A stretch of DNA of 64,000 nucleotides from an uncultured Prevotella sp. (GTDB lineage Bacteria > Bacteroidota > Bacteroidia > Bacteroidales > Bacteroidaceae): contig CAAGKM010000020.1 in the NCBI GenBank assembly GCA_900770395.1, positions 1-64,000 on the forward strand, given 5' to 3'. Shown here piece by piece: positions 34,440-43,061 of the stretch. The position numbers and the translations under genes are program-made. Numbering within the stretch: the first letter of the stretch is position 1; each line of letters opens with the position of its first letter. Under the pieces are notes generated by a model that saw only the letters and a list, made by a program, of their open reading frames with translations, did no database searches and was not told the origin of the DNA.

Positions 34440-37373
34440 ATGAACGTAAAATACAACTTATCCCAATATGTCATAGCCACACTGGCAATCGCCGCCGTGA
34501 CAGTGATGCCTACTGCCTGCAACGATGATTTAGGTTATCAGAATATCGAGGGGCGGCAAATAGGTTTTAAGCTCACGGCTCCCGACACGTGGCATGAGGG
34601 AATGTCAGTCAACGAGAATGCGCCAACTACCCGCTGCACGTCGGTGCGGGCGCTGTCAGGCGGTGACACAAAGTTGTATTTACATACCGTGGTGGCAGAT
34701 AATCCTGCAGAGGAAAAGGCAGCGGTGACCCGCGGCACTCCAGTGAGGGGCACCACTGCTTTCAAAGACAAGTATAAGCTGTTCTCGCTAAGTGGAATAT
34801 GCTATACAGGCGAATATCCCGACGAAGAAGCAGGTGCGCAGAACAATTTGACACCGGGGTATGCCTATAACCTAAATTACAGCACCAGTTCGGGCAAGCC
34901 TGAGAATAAAAGCGACGAGCTGTTCTGGCCGGTAAACGGTCAAGTACGCTTTTTTGCCTTTGCCCCGACGGTGGAGGATTTCAACAAATTAGCAACAGGC
35001 GGCACGCTGGAACTAAGCTCCGCCACACACAAAGGCTCACCTACACTGACATACACTGTGCCTACGGATGTGACCAAACAAGTGGACCTTATGACAGTGT
35101 GCAGCGACCCAGGAAAATCCATGAGCACCCCAGAGGTGAATCTGGATTTCGGTCATGCGCTTACCGCCGTGCAGATAAAGTGCGGCAAAGGCATGCTTGC
35201 GGGCAAAATCACCAAGGTCACCATTGAGGGAATCTACGGCAAGGGTAAGCAGGTGATTGGCTCTAAAACATGGACACCATTCGAAGACACCAAAGCCACA
35301 TATACAATTTCAAATGAGATAACACTGTCACCCTCAACCGATGAGAGCGTAGCCGACAAGATACACGTTCCCGAAAATACTCCGATAGCCGGAACCGACA
35401 CCGACAACCTGACCTTTATGCTACTTCCGCAGACACTGCCCGAAGGTGCCACGATGACTATAAAATTCACTGACGATGCCACCCAAACGGAGCGCACACT
35501 GACCGGTTCGTTAGCCGGACAGACATGGGAGGCAGGAAAAATCGTGACCTACTCTGTTTCTCCGTCAAGCATCCACATCAGTGCCAAGGTCGAGTTTGAT
35601 AATAAAACCACAGCCACAGTTATACCCTATTCGGGAGTCTGGTATGACGCGACATACACAGCCAAGGCTGAGGTTGTGCAGGGTGACGATAGAAAAAAAA
35701 TTGAGGATATCCAGGTAAGTAAATTTCAGTATAGCTTCGACAACACTAAGTGGGAAGACTGCACAACAGATGCTGACGGATTGCTGACTATTGCGGCTCA
35801 ACCTGCCTATACAACGATGAGCAACGGATTTGACAAGACAAGCGAAAACGGCTCTGAGGAAACTCCGTACTCACTACCGAGTGAGTATGATGGCGAAACC
35901 GCCAACTGCTATCTTGTTGACAAGGCTGGATATTACTCGCTGCCGCTTGTCTATGGCAACGGCTACCTGACTTTGCCGGCATCAAATCCAGACGGTTTTA
36001 AATATTTCCCCAAGCACGATGACAAAGAAATACCAGCAGATGGAAAAATCTCAGGTGTCGAGGACGCCGTGCTATGTTGGCAGGACGCCCCGGACCTGAT
36101 TGACCCTACAAGCGTAAAGGTCGTGGGTGAGAATTTAGTGTTCCGCATCCGCAAACAGACCCTTACGCAAGGCAATGCCTTGCTTGCCGTCCGCGGCACA
36201 GACCCCGAAACAAATAAGAAGATAATACTTTGGAGCTGGCATATATGGGTGACGCCTTACAAAAATAAATTCTACAGTGAATTCTATACATCAAAAACGA
36301 CTGCCAAATCTACAGGCTACGAAATGGCGAAATATAACCTTGGCTGGTGCGACAGTCATCCCACAACTAATAAAGAGCGCACATTCAGCCTCCAAGCCAT
36401 TATTGACATGTCGGCTTATGGCGGAACATCCACAGATACGGTGAATCTTGGCACGTTTACGCAGATGGAGTTCAGAGGCTCGGATGCCGGAGACAACACA
36501 TACTATCAGTGGGGCAGAAAAGACCCTATGCTCGGCGGTATCTACAATAGTAATACTCCTAATTATAAGTATCATAAAAAAGGTAATACTTCGTCGTGGG
36601 ATGAGGGGGAGTTTACCATGGAGAACAAACAGGTGTTCAACCAATATAATCAAGACGGTTATAATTACTCGTTCTGCAAGAACCTTGGAGATAAGATAGA
36701 TATTGACGGCTATGCATCGAACGGAGTGTCAATAGGATATGCCATACAGCATCCGTATATGTTTGTCACCAACTCGCGTTGCAGTGATTCGAGTGGAGAG
36801 ACCACAGACTTTAATTATCGCAATCATTGGCATAAGCCATATAAGCATTATCCTGCGCCTTATTTGCATGACAATTCACATATCTTGTTCAATGCCTGGG
36901 ATGCGGGAGCTACAAGTGCCGGTGTTAAAGCGGCAAACGTTCAGAAAACTATATATGATCCGTGTCCTCCGCAATTCAAGGTACCCCCGCTTGACGCATT
37001 TCAAGAATTTGTGGATAAAAAGTCATCTGGAAGCTTAAACGGCAATGTCTGGACATTTACGTCTAATGGAAAATCAATCACGTTCCCGATTACAGGTTTG
37101 CGAAACTATGCTCTGCGTAGCAACGAATGGACAACAGTAGAGCCAGTTAAGGCAGACCCGGGATTCAGTTATGAGGAGTTCTATAAGATTTCTATGCCTG
37201 CATTCAAGAGTCTGACATATATATCCTCGGCAACAATTGAAGAAAAAAAAGTCAATGGCACCACTGACACCTATAACGCCTATCAGGTAACAATATTTCG
37301 TTATCAGGGTGGTATAAGCACAATAGGTTCCAGCAACTCGTATGGTCTTTCCGTGCGGCCTATAAAGAAGTAA
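34440..37373 (+). CDS. Giant fimbrillin-like lipoprotein, possible tip adhesin
   Basis: This 977-aa protein begins with a lipobox (VTVMPTAC, Cys near 29). Residues ~40-380 look like a fimbrillin fold (FWPVNGQVRFFAFAPT; DFGHALTAVQIKCGKG; TFMLLPQTLPEGATM), so the first third is a Mfa-like unit. The long remainder has aromatic, Asp-rich blocks (WSWHIWVTPYKNK; YDPCPPQFKVPP; YGLSVRPIKK at the end) found in Bacteroidales proteins of the fibrobacter-succinogenes paralog kind. As the last and largest gene of the operon, after a terminator, it fits a low-abundance tip protein; that role is inferred. Confidence 0.83.
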   Translation: MNVKYNLSQYVIATLAIAAVTVMPTACNDDLGYQNIEGRQIGFKLTAPDTWHEGMSVNENAPTTRCTSVRALSGGDTKLYLHTVVADNPAEEKAAVTRGTPVRGTTAFKDKYKLFSLSGICYTGEYPDEEAGAQNNLTPGYAYNLNYSTSSGKPENKSDELFWPVNGQVRFFAFAPTVEDFNKLATGGTLELSSATHKGSPTLTYTVPTDVTKQVDLMTVCSDPGKSMSTPEVNLDFGHALTAVQIKCGKGMLAGKITKVTIEGIYGKGKQVIGSKTWTPFEDTKATYTISNEITLSPSTDESVADKIHVPENTPIAGTDTDNLTFMLLPQTLPEGATMTIKFTDDATQTERTLTGSLAGQTWEAGKIVTYSVSPSSIHISAKVEFDNKTTATVIPYSGVWYDATYTAKAEVVQGDDRKKIEDIQVSKFQYSFDNTKWEDCTTDADGLLTIAAQPAYTTMSNGFDKTSENGSEETPYSLPSEYDGETANCYLVDKAGYYSLPLVYGNGYLTLPASNPDGFKYFPKHDDKEIPADGKISGVEDAVLCWQDAPDLIDPTSVKVVGENLVFRIRKQTLTQGNALLAVRGTDPETNKKIILWSWHIWVTPYKNKFYSEFYTSKTTAKSTGYEMAKYNLGWCDSHPTTNKERTFSLQAIIDMSAYGGTSTDTVNLGTFTQMEFRGSDAGDNTYYQWGRKDPMLGGIYNSNTPNYKYHKKGNTSSWDEGEFTMENKQVFNQYNQDGYNYSFCKNLGDKIDIDGYASNGVSIGYAIQHPYMFVTNSRCSDSSGETTDFNYRNHWHKPYKHYPAPYLHDNSHILFNAWDAGATSAGVKAANVQKTIYDPCPPQFKVPPLDAFQEFVDKKSSGSLNGNVWTFTSNGKSITFPITGLRNYALRSNEWTTVEPVKADPGFSYEEFYKISMPAFKSLTYISSATIEEKKVNGTTDTYNAYQVTIFRYQGGISTIGSSNSYGLSVRPIKK

Positions 37374-37391
37374 CAATCGTAATTGTGCCAT

Positions 37392-37480
37392 GGCAACGGC
37401 TGCAAGTTCAGCGACTATATCAAGGTAGGCCTGCCCTTGCAGGTAATCATAGGAATGGCAATGACATTTCTGCTGATTGT
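37392..37480 (+). pseudogene. Relic of the 3' end of an SLC13 permease gene
   Basis: The segment translates as GCKFSDYIKVGLPLQVIIGM followed by AMTFLLIVP, against GYKFSDYVKVGLPLQIIIGI followed by VMTFVLPLL at the end of the intact gene (28641-28738). DNA identity is about 80 percent over ~85 bp by eye, and most differences are at third codon positions. No upstream part is present. It therefore derives from a paralog, not a recent copy, and remains where the fimbrial operon ends. Confidence 0.85.
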
Positions 37481-37505
37481 CCCAAAACAGTTGTCACATA
37501 CAGCA

Positions 37506-37550
37506 GGCGGTACACCATGATTTCCCAGATGTACCGCCCGCATCCTTTTT
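37506..37550 (+). terminator. Intrinsic terminator after fimbrial operon and relic
   Basis: GGCGGTACA pairs with TGTACCGCC around CCATGATTTCCCAGA, followed by CGCATCCTTTTT. It may also end the opposing SOD transcript. Confidence 0.65.
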
Positions 37551-37557
37551 AATAGTA

Positions 37558-38193
37558 TCAACATTCACACCCTACCGTGCAAGCACAGCTCTCCGCACAT
37601 TTGCAGATTTCTGCCCGCGCCGATATCATGTTCCAGTCTATTATATCCCAAATAGCTTTCACATGGTCAGCCCTGCGGTTCTGATAATCCACATAGTATG
37701 CATGCTCCCACACATCGATGGTAAGCAACGGATGCAGCTCATGACGCAAAGGATTGTCGGCATTCTGCATCTGATGGATTTGCAGATTTCCCTTGTCATC
37801 CATCGTCAGCCATGCCCACCCAGAGCCAAAAAGCCCTACAGCGGCCTCGCTAAGCTTAGCGCGCATTTCATCCATACTTCCAAAGGACTTCTCTATCAGC
37901 TGAGATAGATGTGCCGAAGGAGCCGTTGACTTGCCGTTGGGACAGAACTGAGAGAAATAAAGTGCATGATTCAGCACCTGACCGGCATTGTTGCCAATAG
38001 GACCGTTTGCCTTTGCCGCAATCACGTCGAGCGACTTTCCCTCGAAAGCGCTTCCCGCAACAAGGCGGTTGAGATTGTCCACATACGTCTGCAAATGCTT
38101 GCCATAATGCAGCTTTATAGTCTCCTCACTAATCACCGGTGCAAGTGCATCAGCGGCATAACCCAACTTGGGCATTATAAATTTTCCATCCAT
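37558..38193 (-). CDS. sodB: Superoxide dismutase (Fe/Mn) with Cys-rich tail
   Basis: This 211-aa enzyme dismutates superoxide. The metal ligands are in family order: KLHYGKHLQTYV (first His), VLNHALYFSQF (second), and IDVWEHAYYVDYQNRR (Asp and third His). The N-terminus LGYAADALAPVIS is normal. The end is not: the last 16 residues are CKCAESCACTVGCEC plus one before, with six Cys in paired CxC spacing, as in small metal-binding proteins. Usual Fe-SODs end shortly after the helix that carries AIWDIIDWNM. The tail may buffer metal or bind a partner (inference). Confidence 0.94.
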   Translation of the reverse strand: MDGKFIMPKLGYAADALAPVISEETIKLHYGKHLQTYVDNLNRLVAGSAFEGKSLDVIAAKANGPIGNNAGQVLNHALYFSQFCPNGKSTAPSAHLSQLIEKSFGSMDEMRAKLSEAAVGLFGSGWAWLTMDDKGNLQIHQMQNADNPLRHELHPLLTIDVWEHAYYVDYQNRRADHVKAIWDIIDWNMISARAEICKCAESCACTVGCEC

Positions 38194-38221
38194 ACTTTTG
38201 TTTTTTAAATGATTAAACTTA

Positions 38222-38375
38222 ACTGTAAAACTTACGTTGGCAAAAGTACAAATAAAATTTGGTTTGACAATAGCTTTTTGCGTTTTTTACAACTATCAAA
38301 AACTATTTCACTAAATCTTAAACACTTATTAAACAAAACGTTACAAGATTAACAGAATCACACGCATTTTATCTT
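38222..38375. repeat. Duplicated regulatory region, copy at SOD
   Basis: This ~150-bp region upstream of SOD resembles 42464-42616 upstream of the fimbrillin operon, in the same orientation. Shared blocks are AAAACTTACG..GGCAAAAGTACAAA and TTAAACACTT..TA.ACAAAACGTT, then CACACGCATTTT. Identity by eye is about 75-80 percent in the blocks. It includes the minus-strand promoter TTG (38270-38268), TACTTTTG (38248-38241). Confidence 0.75.
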
Positions 38376-38421
38376 TTGTTGTAGCTTAGCCATTACTTTT
38401 ACATAATTCAGCACATGCCCC

Positions 38422-39315
38422 TCAAGGCAATATGCTCACAGGTAAAGTTGTGATATATCCGGCAGTCAGGACTGTCGCACCGTCGTTCAACGTGCATACG
38501 TATGACTTGCCGTTACCGAGTGTCAACTCTATCTTTTGACCTGAAGGAAGAGTTTGTGGCGGAAGCAGGCACTTGAAGTTTATCTTATACGGATTCTGCT
38601 CATTCCACTCGCTGCGCATCTTCAGGTTCACATTGCCGCTGCCAGTCACCAGCTTATACCCTTTGCCCGTGTCTGTATTCAACACAGCTGTGTTTTTGAC
38701 ATTTACCAGCACGGCTCCAGCTCCCATCACGTCTTTGCCTGCAACACCTGCATCACTTATGGTCACGCTTATATTCAGGCATGCCATCAGGTGAGAAAAC
38801 GCAAAGTTCAAGTTTTTGCAGGCCACGGGGTCGTCAACTGCAGTAGCAGCCGACATATAAATGTTTTTTAAGTACTTGCTCATGGTGCTCTGATCGGCAG
38901 ATGCGGTGATGGTGGCACCTGCGGAAGGCACAAAGCCTGATCCGCCATACCATGCCCCCACCGTCACCGCACTTGCTGTTTCCGCCATCTTCTTCCACAA
39001 TCCATAGTTACCCGTTGCCGGCCGAAAAACATTACCGGTTCCCGTATATACATAACGGTATGAGGAGACTGTTCCCCCCGGCACAGACACAACTATCGTG
39101 TCGCCTGTCTGGAAAACAGTCTGACTGTTACTGTCAGCCATCCTTGTCGTCACATCTACACTTGCCACGGAAGCCGTAACACTATAGTCCTGCGGGGCAT
39201 TTTCAATAAATGCATCCTGCTCGTCCGCACATCCAGACAGCATTATTGCAGCAATAATGCACAAGCTGACTTCAGCTGACATAAAGCTTGCCATATTTGA
39301 TTTGTGTCTCTGCAT
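38422..39315 (-). CDS. Fimbrillin-like lipoprotein, third gene of operon
   Basis: This ~297-aa protein has a lipobox (CIIAAIMLSGC). Then comes the fimbrillin-type pattern: TASVASVDVTTRMA (trimming site), GDTIVVSVPGG, FAFSHLMACLNISVTI and the ending LTAGYITTLPVSILP. The start is taken at ATG 39315, 2 bp after the stop of the preceding gene; the earlier TTG is less likely. It probably forms part of a fimbrium-like or surface-lattice structure with the two genes before it. Confidence 0.85.
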   Translation of the reverse strand: MQRHKSNMASFMSAEVSLCIIAAIMLSGCADEQDAFIENAPQDYSVTASVASVDVTTRMADSNSQTVFQTGDTIVVSVPGGTVSSYRYVYTGTGNVFRPATGNYGLWKKMAETASAVTVGAWYGGSGFVPSAGATITASADQSTMSKYLKNIYMSAATAVDDPVACKNLNFAFSHLMACLNISVTISDAGVAGKDVMGAGAVLVNVKNTAVLNTDTGKGYKLVTGSGNVNLKMRSEWNEQNPYKINFKCLLPPQTLPSGQKIELTLGNGKSYVCTLNDGATVLTAGYITTLPVSILP

Positions 39316-39317
39316 TT

Positions 39318-41315
39318 TCAATCTGGTTTTCTATATTTAAACTGATACACCTTCTCTACCTTAGCAGTAGTTCCACTGCCTGTAGTTTTCTCCGTCCACT
39401 GTTCCCAGCTGTTTGCCGTAGCCACTGTGTTGAGAGCACTGCCAAGTCCGGTAAAGTCAGCACGGGCAGTGCCCGCCGATGCCGATTCTGTACAGTTGGT
39501 CACCGTATAGCCCGAGATGTAATGACTGTTCTTTACGATTCCCAAACAACTCCCAGCCAAAGCTCCGGCAGTAGGCTTGGATGTAAGTCCAAGATTGTAC
39601 AGTTTGGTGACACGGGTATAGCAGTTGTTGATGTCGCCCTCAACCTTACCTGCCAGACCACCCACGCTGCTGCCATTGCTTGCTTTTAAAAATCCGATGT
39701 CCAGACCATGCCCGAGGGAAGCATAAACGGCAGAGTTGCTTATTGAGCCCTTGCAATATCCCACCATTCCGCCAAAATACATGGGATTTGTCTGAAGGGC
39801 GGCTATATTGTTAAGGTTCATATCGTTAAGCTCCACGGTGCAGTTCACGATGTTGCCGTCAACCCTGCCCGCCAGCATTCCGCCATATTGCGTATCAACA
39901 TATTTAAGCGTGGATGTCACGATGCTGCCCAATCCCGACAGTCCGCCATTCACCACACACACATTGCGTATGTCTTTCTTGGTGTAGCCAATAATTCCAG
40001 CATAGGAGCCTGAGAGCCTGGCTATTGGGGCTGTTGTGCCAATAATACCAGTAAGGTCTATATAAATTGTCCATCCCTGTCCGTCAAAAGGTATGTTCAG
40101 CGGTTTTTCTACACTGCCCACAGGCTGCCAGAATATGGCATCGAGGACTGTGGCTGTCACTGGAAACGACTTGATTAACTTTATAGTAAATACCTTATTG
40201 CCGTTCCCGTCAATCTCCTCCCATCCATAGTCCTTATAAAACTCAGCATTCTTGTCACCCTGATCGCCATTCTCGTTCCAGCTCTTGGCAAATGCGGTAA
40301 ATTCTGCGAAACTCCCTATGCCGCGTTCCTTTGTGCTCACCGTAGTGCTGGAACTAACCGCGCTCCATGCCACGGTTGTCTGACTTACAGTCACGGTATT
40401 TCCAAGTTTAAGATTATAGATATAGCATCTTCCACGCTCCCACTTCACATTAATAGCTGACGATGTAAGCGTATAAGTGCGGTCTTTAGTGTCCTTGCCC
40501 TTTTGTCCCATCACCACCGTAAGTGTCACAACAGGTGTCACATCAAGCGGTGCCACAAGTCCGCTTGCAACTGTGGCGGGCGTTTCTCCTACAGACTGCT
40601 CATTACCCGCAACAGGGGCAAACGACAAGACACTGCTTCTTCCCAGTCCCGCCAAGGTTCCGTCGGCAACTTTCATTGTGCCATTGCCCACGAAAAACAG
40701 GGCATTCGGAGTTGTGAGCGTAATTTTCTTTACATAGTTATTGTCCGAAGCGTCACGGGCATCATACTGCACATTAAACACCACCTGTGCCATGGCGTGT
40801 TGCATGTATATTGTGGAGTTAGGCACAACATTTGTGCCAACAACGACAGGAGTGGATGAGGCCACGGCATCACTGCCTGAGCCATAGAGATAGTCGGTAG
40901 CCGATTGCTGTACTGCACCAACTGAAGTCTGCGAGGCTGGTACTGAAACAGGCACGGTATGATTTCCTCCGGTCATATCGGGAGTAAGTGCCAGCCCCGA
41001 CGGGTACCACGCATAGAGCCGCCCCCTCGTATTGCTGACCTTGGTCGTAGGAGTGGTTTTCCAGACTCCGTTCACCTTATTTAGAACACCGCCATTTGCA
41101 GGTGCGCCGGGATATACTGTATTTACGGTCTCTCCTGTAATATAGAATCCGACACTGCTATAGGGGAACGCTCCAAACTCTACAGAATTTACCGCAGGAA
41201 TAAACGCCCGCACATCCTCCTCTTCAAAATCGGCGGCTGTCTCCCCGCTGCAACCTGCAGCGAGGAGCACAACTGCCATAAAAACGGGAATAAGTATATC
41301 ATACCTACTGTTCAT
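39318..41315 (-). CDS. Fimbrillin-like lipoprotein with GLUG repeats
   Basis: This ~665-aa lipoprotein (lipobox FMAVVLLAAGC) has two parts. Residues ~25-330 look like a fimbrillin (YAWYPSGLALTPDMTGG; IYMQHAMAQVVFNVQY; WERGRCYIYNLKLGN). The second part (from ~400) is a GLUG-type beta-helix, with repeats such as SYAGIIGYTKKDIRNVCVVN, YGGMLAGRVDGNIVNCTVEL, FGGMVGYCKGSISNSAVYA and VGGLAGKVEGDINNCY. GLUG repeats occur in adhesins and in IgA-protease-like proteins. A fimbrillin with such an adhesive tail would suit a tip or cap protein. The ATG at 41315 is chosen for the signal peptide. Confidence 0.85.
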   Translation of the reverse strand: MNSRYDILIPVFMAVVLLAAGCSGETAADFEEEDVRAFIPAVNSVEFGAFPYSSVGFYITGETVNTVYPGAPANGGVLNKVNGVWKTTPTTKVSNTRGRLYAWYPSGLALTPDMTGGNHTVPVSVPASQTSVGAVQQSATDYLYGSGSDAVASSTPVVVGTNVVPNSTIYMQHAMAQVVFNVQYDARDASDNNYVKKITLTTPNALFFVGNGTMKVADGTLAGLGRSSVLSFAPVAGNEQSVGETPATVASGLVAPLDVTPVVTLTVVMGQKGKDTKDRTYTLTSSAINVKWERGRCYIYNLKLGNTVTVSQTTVAWSAVSSSTTVSTKERGIGSFAEFTAFAKSWNENGDQGDKNAEFYKDYGWEEIDGNGNKVFTIKLIKSFPVTATVLDAIFWQPVGSVEKPLNIPFDGQGWTIYIDLTGIIGTTAPIARLSGSYAGIIGYTKKDIRNVCVVNGGLSGLGSIVTSTLKYVDTQYGGMLAGRVDGNIVNCTVELNDMNLNNIAALQTNPMYFGGMVGYCKGSISNSAVYASLGHGLDIGFLKASNGSSVGGLAGKVEGDINNCYTRVTKLYNLGLTSKPTAGALAGSCLGIVKNSHYISGYTVTNCTESASAGTARADFTGLGSALNTVATANSWEQWTEKTTGSGTTAKVEKVYQFKYRKPD

Positions 41316-41337
41316 AATCAATACTTCAGACGTTGAA

Positions 41338-42342
41338 TTATTGTAAAGCCAGTTCACCGCTTACGGTTATGCTGTTCCAGTCTGTCAGCAGAATATTATT
41401 GCTGCTTATCACGAGATCCGTTCCGCTCAGCTTTGCCGTATAAAGATAATTTATGCCGGCAAGCCAGCTGCCGCTCTCAGGTGCTGGAACCATGGTGGTG
41501 TATTCCACGCCGTCTACCGTCATTGTCACCTTTATGGAATTAGCAACAATGTCCTCAGCCGGAAATACAATCACCGACACAGCCTTGGCAGAAGCAGCCG
41601 CAGTTCCCACACTATAGCCTGTAACATTACGTGTGTATGAGGCTGCCGATGCCGCATTCATCGTTATCGTGCCGTTTGCAATGTTCAAGGTCGGATTTGT
41701 ACCCTTATTCAGAGTTGTGGCGGCGCCTACGTTTTGCAGCTCAATCTTTGTCAAATTGCCTGTGCCGCTATAAGACGCATCCTTGTATACCCTGAAGCTA
41801 ACCCGTGAAAGAGCGTGATTCATTGTGAGGTTCACCGACGGATTCCTGTTGGTTGTATTCACCGCAGCTCCCGCAACATTTGTCACCGCAGCCCACATAT
41901 AGTCAGTCTCCCCCGCATCACCATAGATTGTTGAGGCATCACCCGTAGACACATTTACGCTGCCATTGCTCAATGTGCTCACGCCAATAGCACCGTTAGT
42001 GGCTGTAGCGCTCGACGGATAGTGAGCCGTGATGACGGCAGGCTCGTTGGAAAGCAGAATCTTGTTAGCACCGTTATTGCTCCACATCGAGTTTGCATAC
42101 GAATACACGGCTTTACTGTCGCCCACATAACCATTTCCTGAGGCATACACGGCAATGCTGCCCAGCACCGACGCATCTGTTCCGCTTATTATACTCCGTG
42201 TCATGGACAGCGTCGGCAACACACTCAGTTCCACTTTCTGCTCATTGTTGTTGCACTCCTCACAACAATTGTCATTTTCACACCCGCTTACTGTAACCAT
42301 TATTAAAGCGAGAATCATCTGCACAATACCATTCTTTTTCAT
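41338..42342 (-). CDS. Fimbrillin-like lipoprotein, first gene of operon
   Basis: This 334-aa protein has a lipobox (LALIMVTVSGC) followed by an unusual Cys-rich segment (ENDNCCEECNNNEQK) before the fimbrillin body: PTLSMTRSIISG (trimming site), LTMNHALSRVSFRVYKDA and WLAGINYLYTAKLSG, ending in NILLTDWNSITVSGELALQ. Three such genes in a row suggest a stalk or shaft, tip and anchor set. It is transcribed from the duplicated regulatory region at 42464-42616. Confidence 0.86.
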   Translation of the reverse strand: MKKNGIVQMILALIMVTVSGCENDNCCEECNNNEQKVELSVLPTLSMTRSIISGTDASVLGSIAVYASGNGYVGDSKAVYSYANSMWSNNGANKILLSNEPAVITAHYPSSATATNGAIGVSTLSNGSVNVSTGDASTIYGDAGETDYMWAAVTNVAGAAVNTTNRNPSVNLTMNHALSRVSFRVYKDASYSGTGNLTKIELQNVGAATTLNKGTNPTLNIANGTITMNAASAASYTRNVTGYSVGTAAASAKAVSVIVFPAEDIVANSIKVTMTVDGVEYTTMVPAPESGSWLAGINYLYTAKLSGTDLVISSNNILLTDWNSITVSGELALQ

Positions 42343-42463
42343 AAGCCTTTAATTTTTAATTTGGTTAATATAAAATCACCGGTGAAACTATCATTAGTGG
42401 CATAATACAACTTAAGCATTATATATTTTTTTCATCCATTCTTTTTGTCTTTATGACTAAACC

Positions 42464-42616
42464 TCACTGCAAAACTTACGGGGGCAAAAGTACAAACAAA
42501 ATCTGAAACAGCCTACAGCTTTTATAGTTTTTCGCAACTAATTAAATCATTTTCACGTCATTTTAAACACTTGTTATACAAAACGTTGCAATATTAACGA
42601 AACCACACGCATTTTG
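42464..42616. repeat. Duplicated regulatory region, copy at fimbrillin operon
   Basis: This is the counterpart of 38222-38375. It contains the minus-strand -7 box TACTTTTG (42492-42485), but the expected -33 TTTG is lacking. The region lies ~120 bp upstream of the first fimbrillin ATG. Confidence 0.75.
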
Positions 42617-42706
42617 TATTTTATTGGTACATGCAAAAGAAACTTTAATAAGAATATACGGGCAAAAGAGCAGGAATTATAATCTTTTTCTGCAAAAAGT
42701 TTTTTC

Positions 42707-42743
42707 GGCGACATGTTTTGTCGCCAAGATTTGCGTACCTTTG
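42707..42743 (+). promoter_or_regulatory. Candidate promoter with inverted repeat for a tiny unit
   Basis: TTTG (42717-42720) and TACCTTTG (42736-42743), only 15 bp apart. The -33 box lies in a hairpin or operator, GGCGACA TGTTT TGTCGCC (42707-42725), which could bind a regulator. Confidence 0.4.
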
Positions 42744-42834
42744 CAGAAAATAAGCTGCATCTCGGCATAACATTCAAATAAACTTGACTGTTCTGCACTC
42801 GATTTGCATTATTTTTTGCATTAAATAAACGATT

Positions 42835-42915
42835 ATGAGCAAACAACTACCCGTATTCTGTGACTGGGTAATCGGGACAAAATATACCAATATCACACCT
42901 ACAGGTCTGCATTAA
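42835..42915 (+). CDS. Candidate 26-aa small protein
   Basis: An ATG at 42835 opens a 26-codon frame, MSKQLPVFCDWVIGTKYTNI plus TPTGLH, whose stop lies in the first arm of the 44-bp palindrome. A promoter is ~90 bp upstream and a terminator-like palindrome follows, so the unit is complete in size. The peptide has one Cys and no signal. I do not recognise it; the transcript could instead be a small RNA. There is no other gene between 42343 and 43061. Confidence 0.4.
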   Translation: MSKQLPVFCDWVIGTKYTNITPTGLH

Positions 42916-42949
42916 AAAAGTGCCAATATTGGCACTTTTTTAATGCAGA
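42906..42949. terminator. 44-bp perfect palindrome, bidirectional terminator
   Basis: TCTGCATTAAAAAAGTGCCA continues to the centre and is repeated exactly in reverse complement (22 + 22 bp). It includes AAAAAA and TTTTTT flanks around GTGCCAAT/ATTGGCAC, as in terminators working in both directions. A perfect palindrome of this length with no loop is unusual. Confidence 0.75.
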
Positions 42950-43005
42950 AACAGTTTTTATATTAACTAAACATTCGGACTGAACTGTCGAAAATGTCCC
43001 AACGT

Positions 43006-43058
43006 CACACCCCACACACCTCAGAACACCGATAAACAAAGGGATTGTGCGGGGTGTG
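43006..43058 (-). terminator. Weak hairpin after the ATPase gene
   Basis: CACACCCC (43006-43013) and GGGGTGTG (43051-43058) pair across a long loop, 3 bp past the stop of the minus-strand ATPase gene. Confidence 0.3.
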
Positions 43059-43061
43059 TCC

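Noticed and set aside
35690..35702. A8-9 runs in the giant fimbrillin gene as phase switches
   Set aside because: A runs of this size are common in A/T-rich Bacteroidales genes, and the frame is intact with no sign of variation.
42574..42846. 90-codon minus-strand frame with MSPKKLFAEKDYN
   Set aside because: It crosses the promoter of the tiny unit and the duplicated regulatory region; it is likely repeat-derived reading, not a gene.
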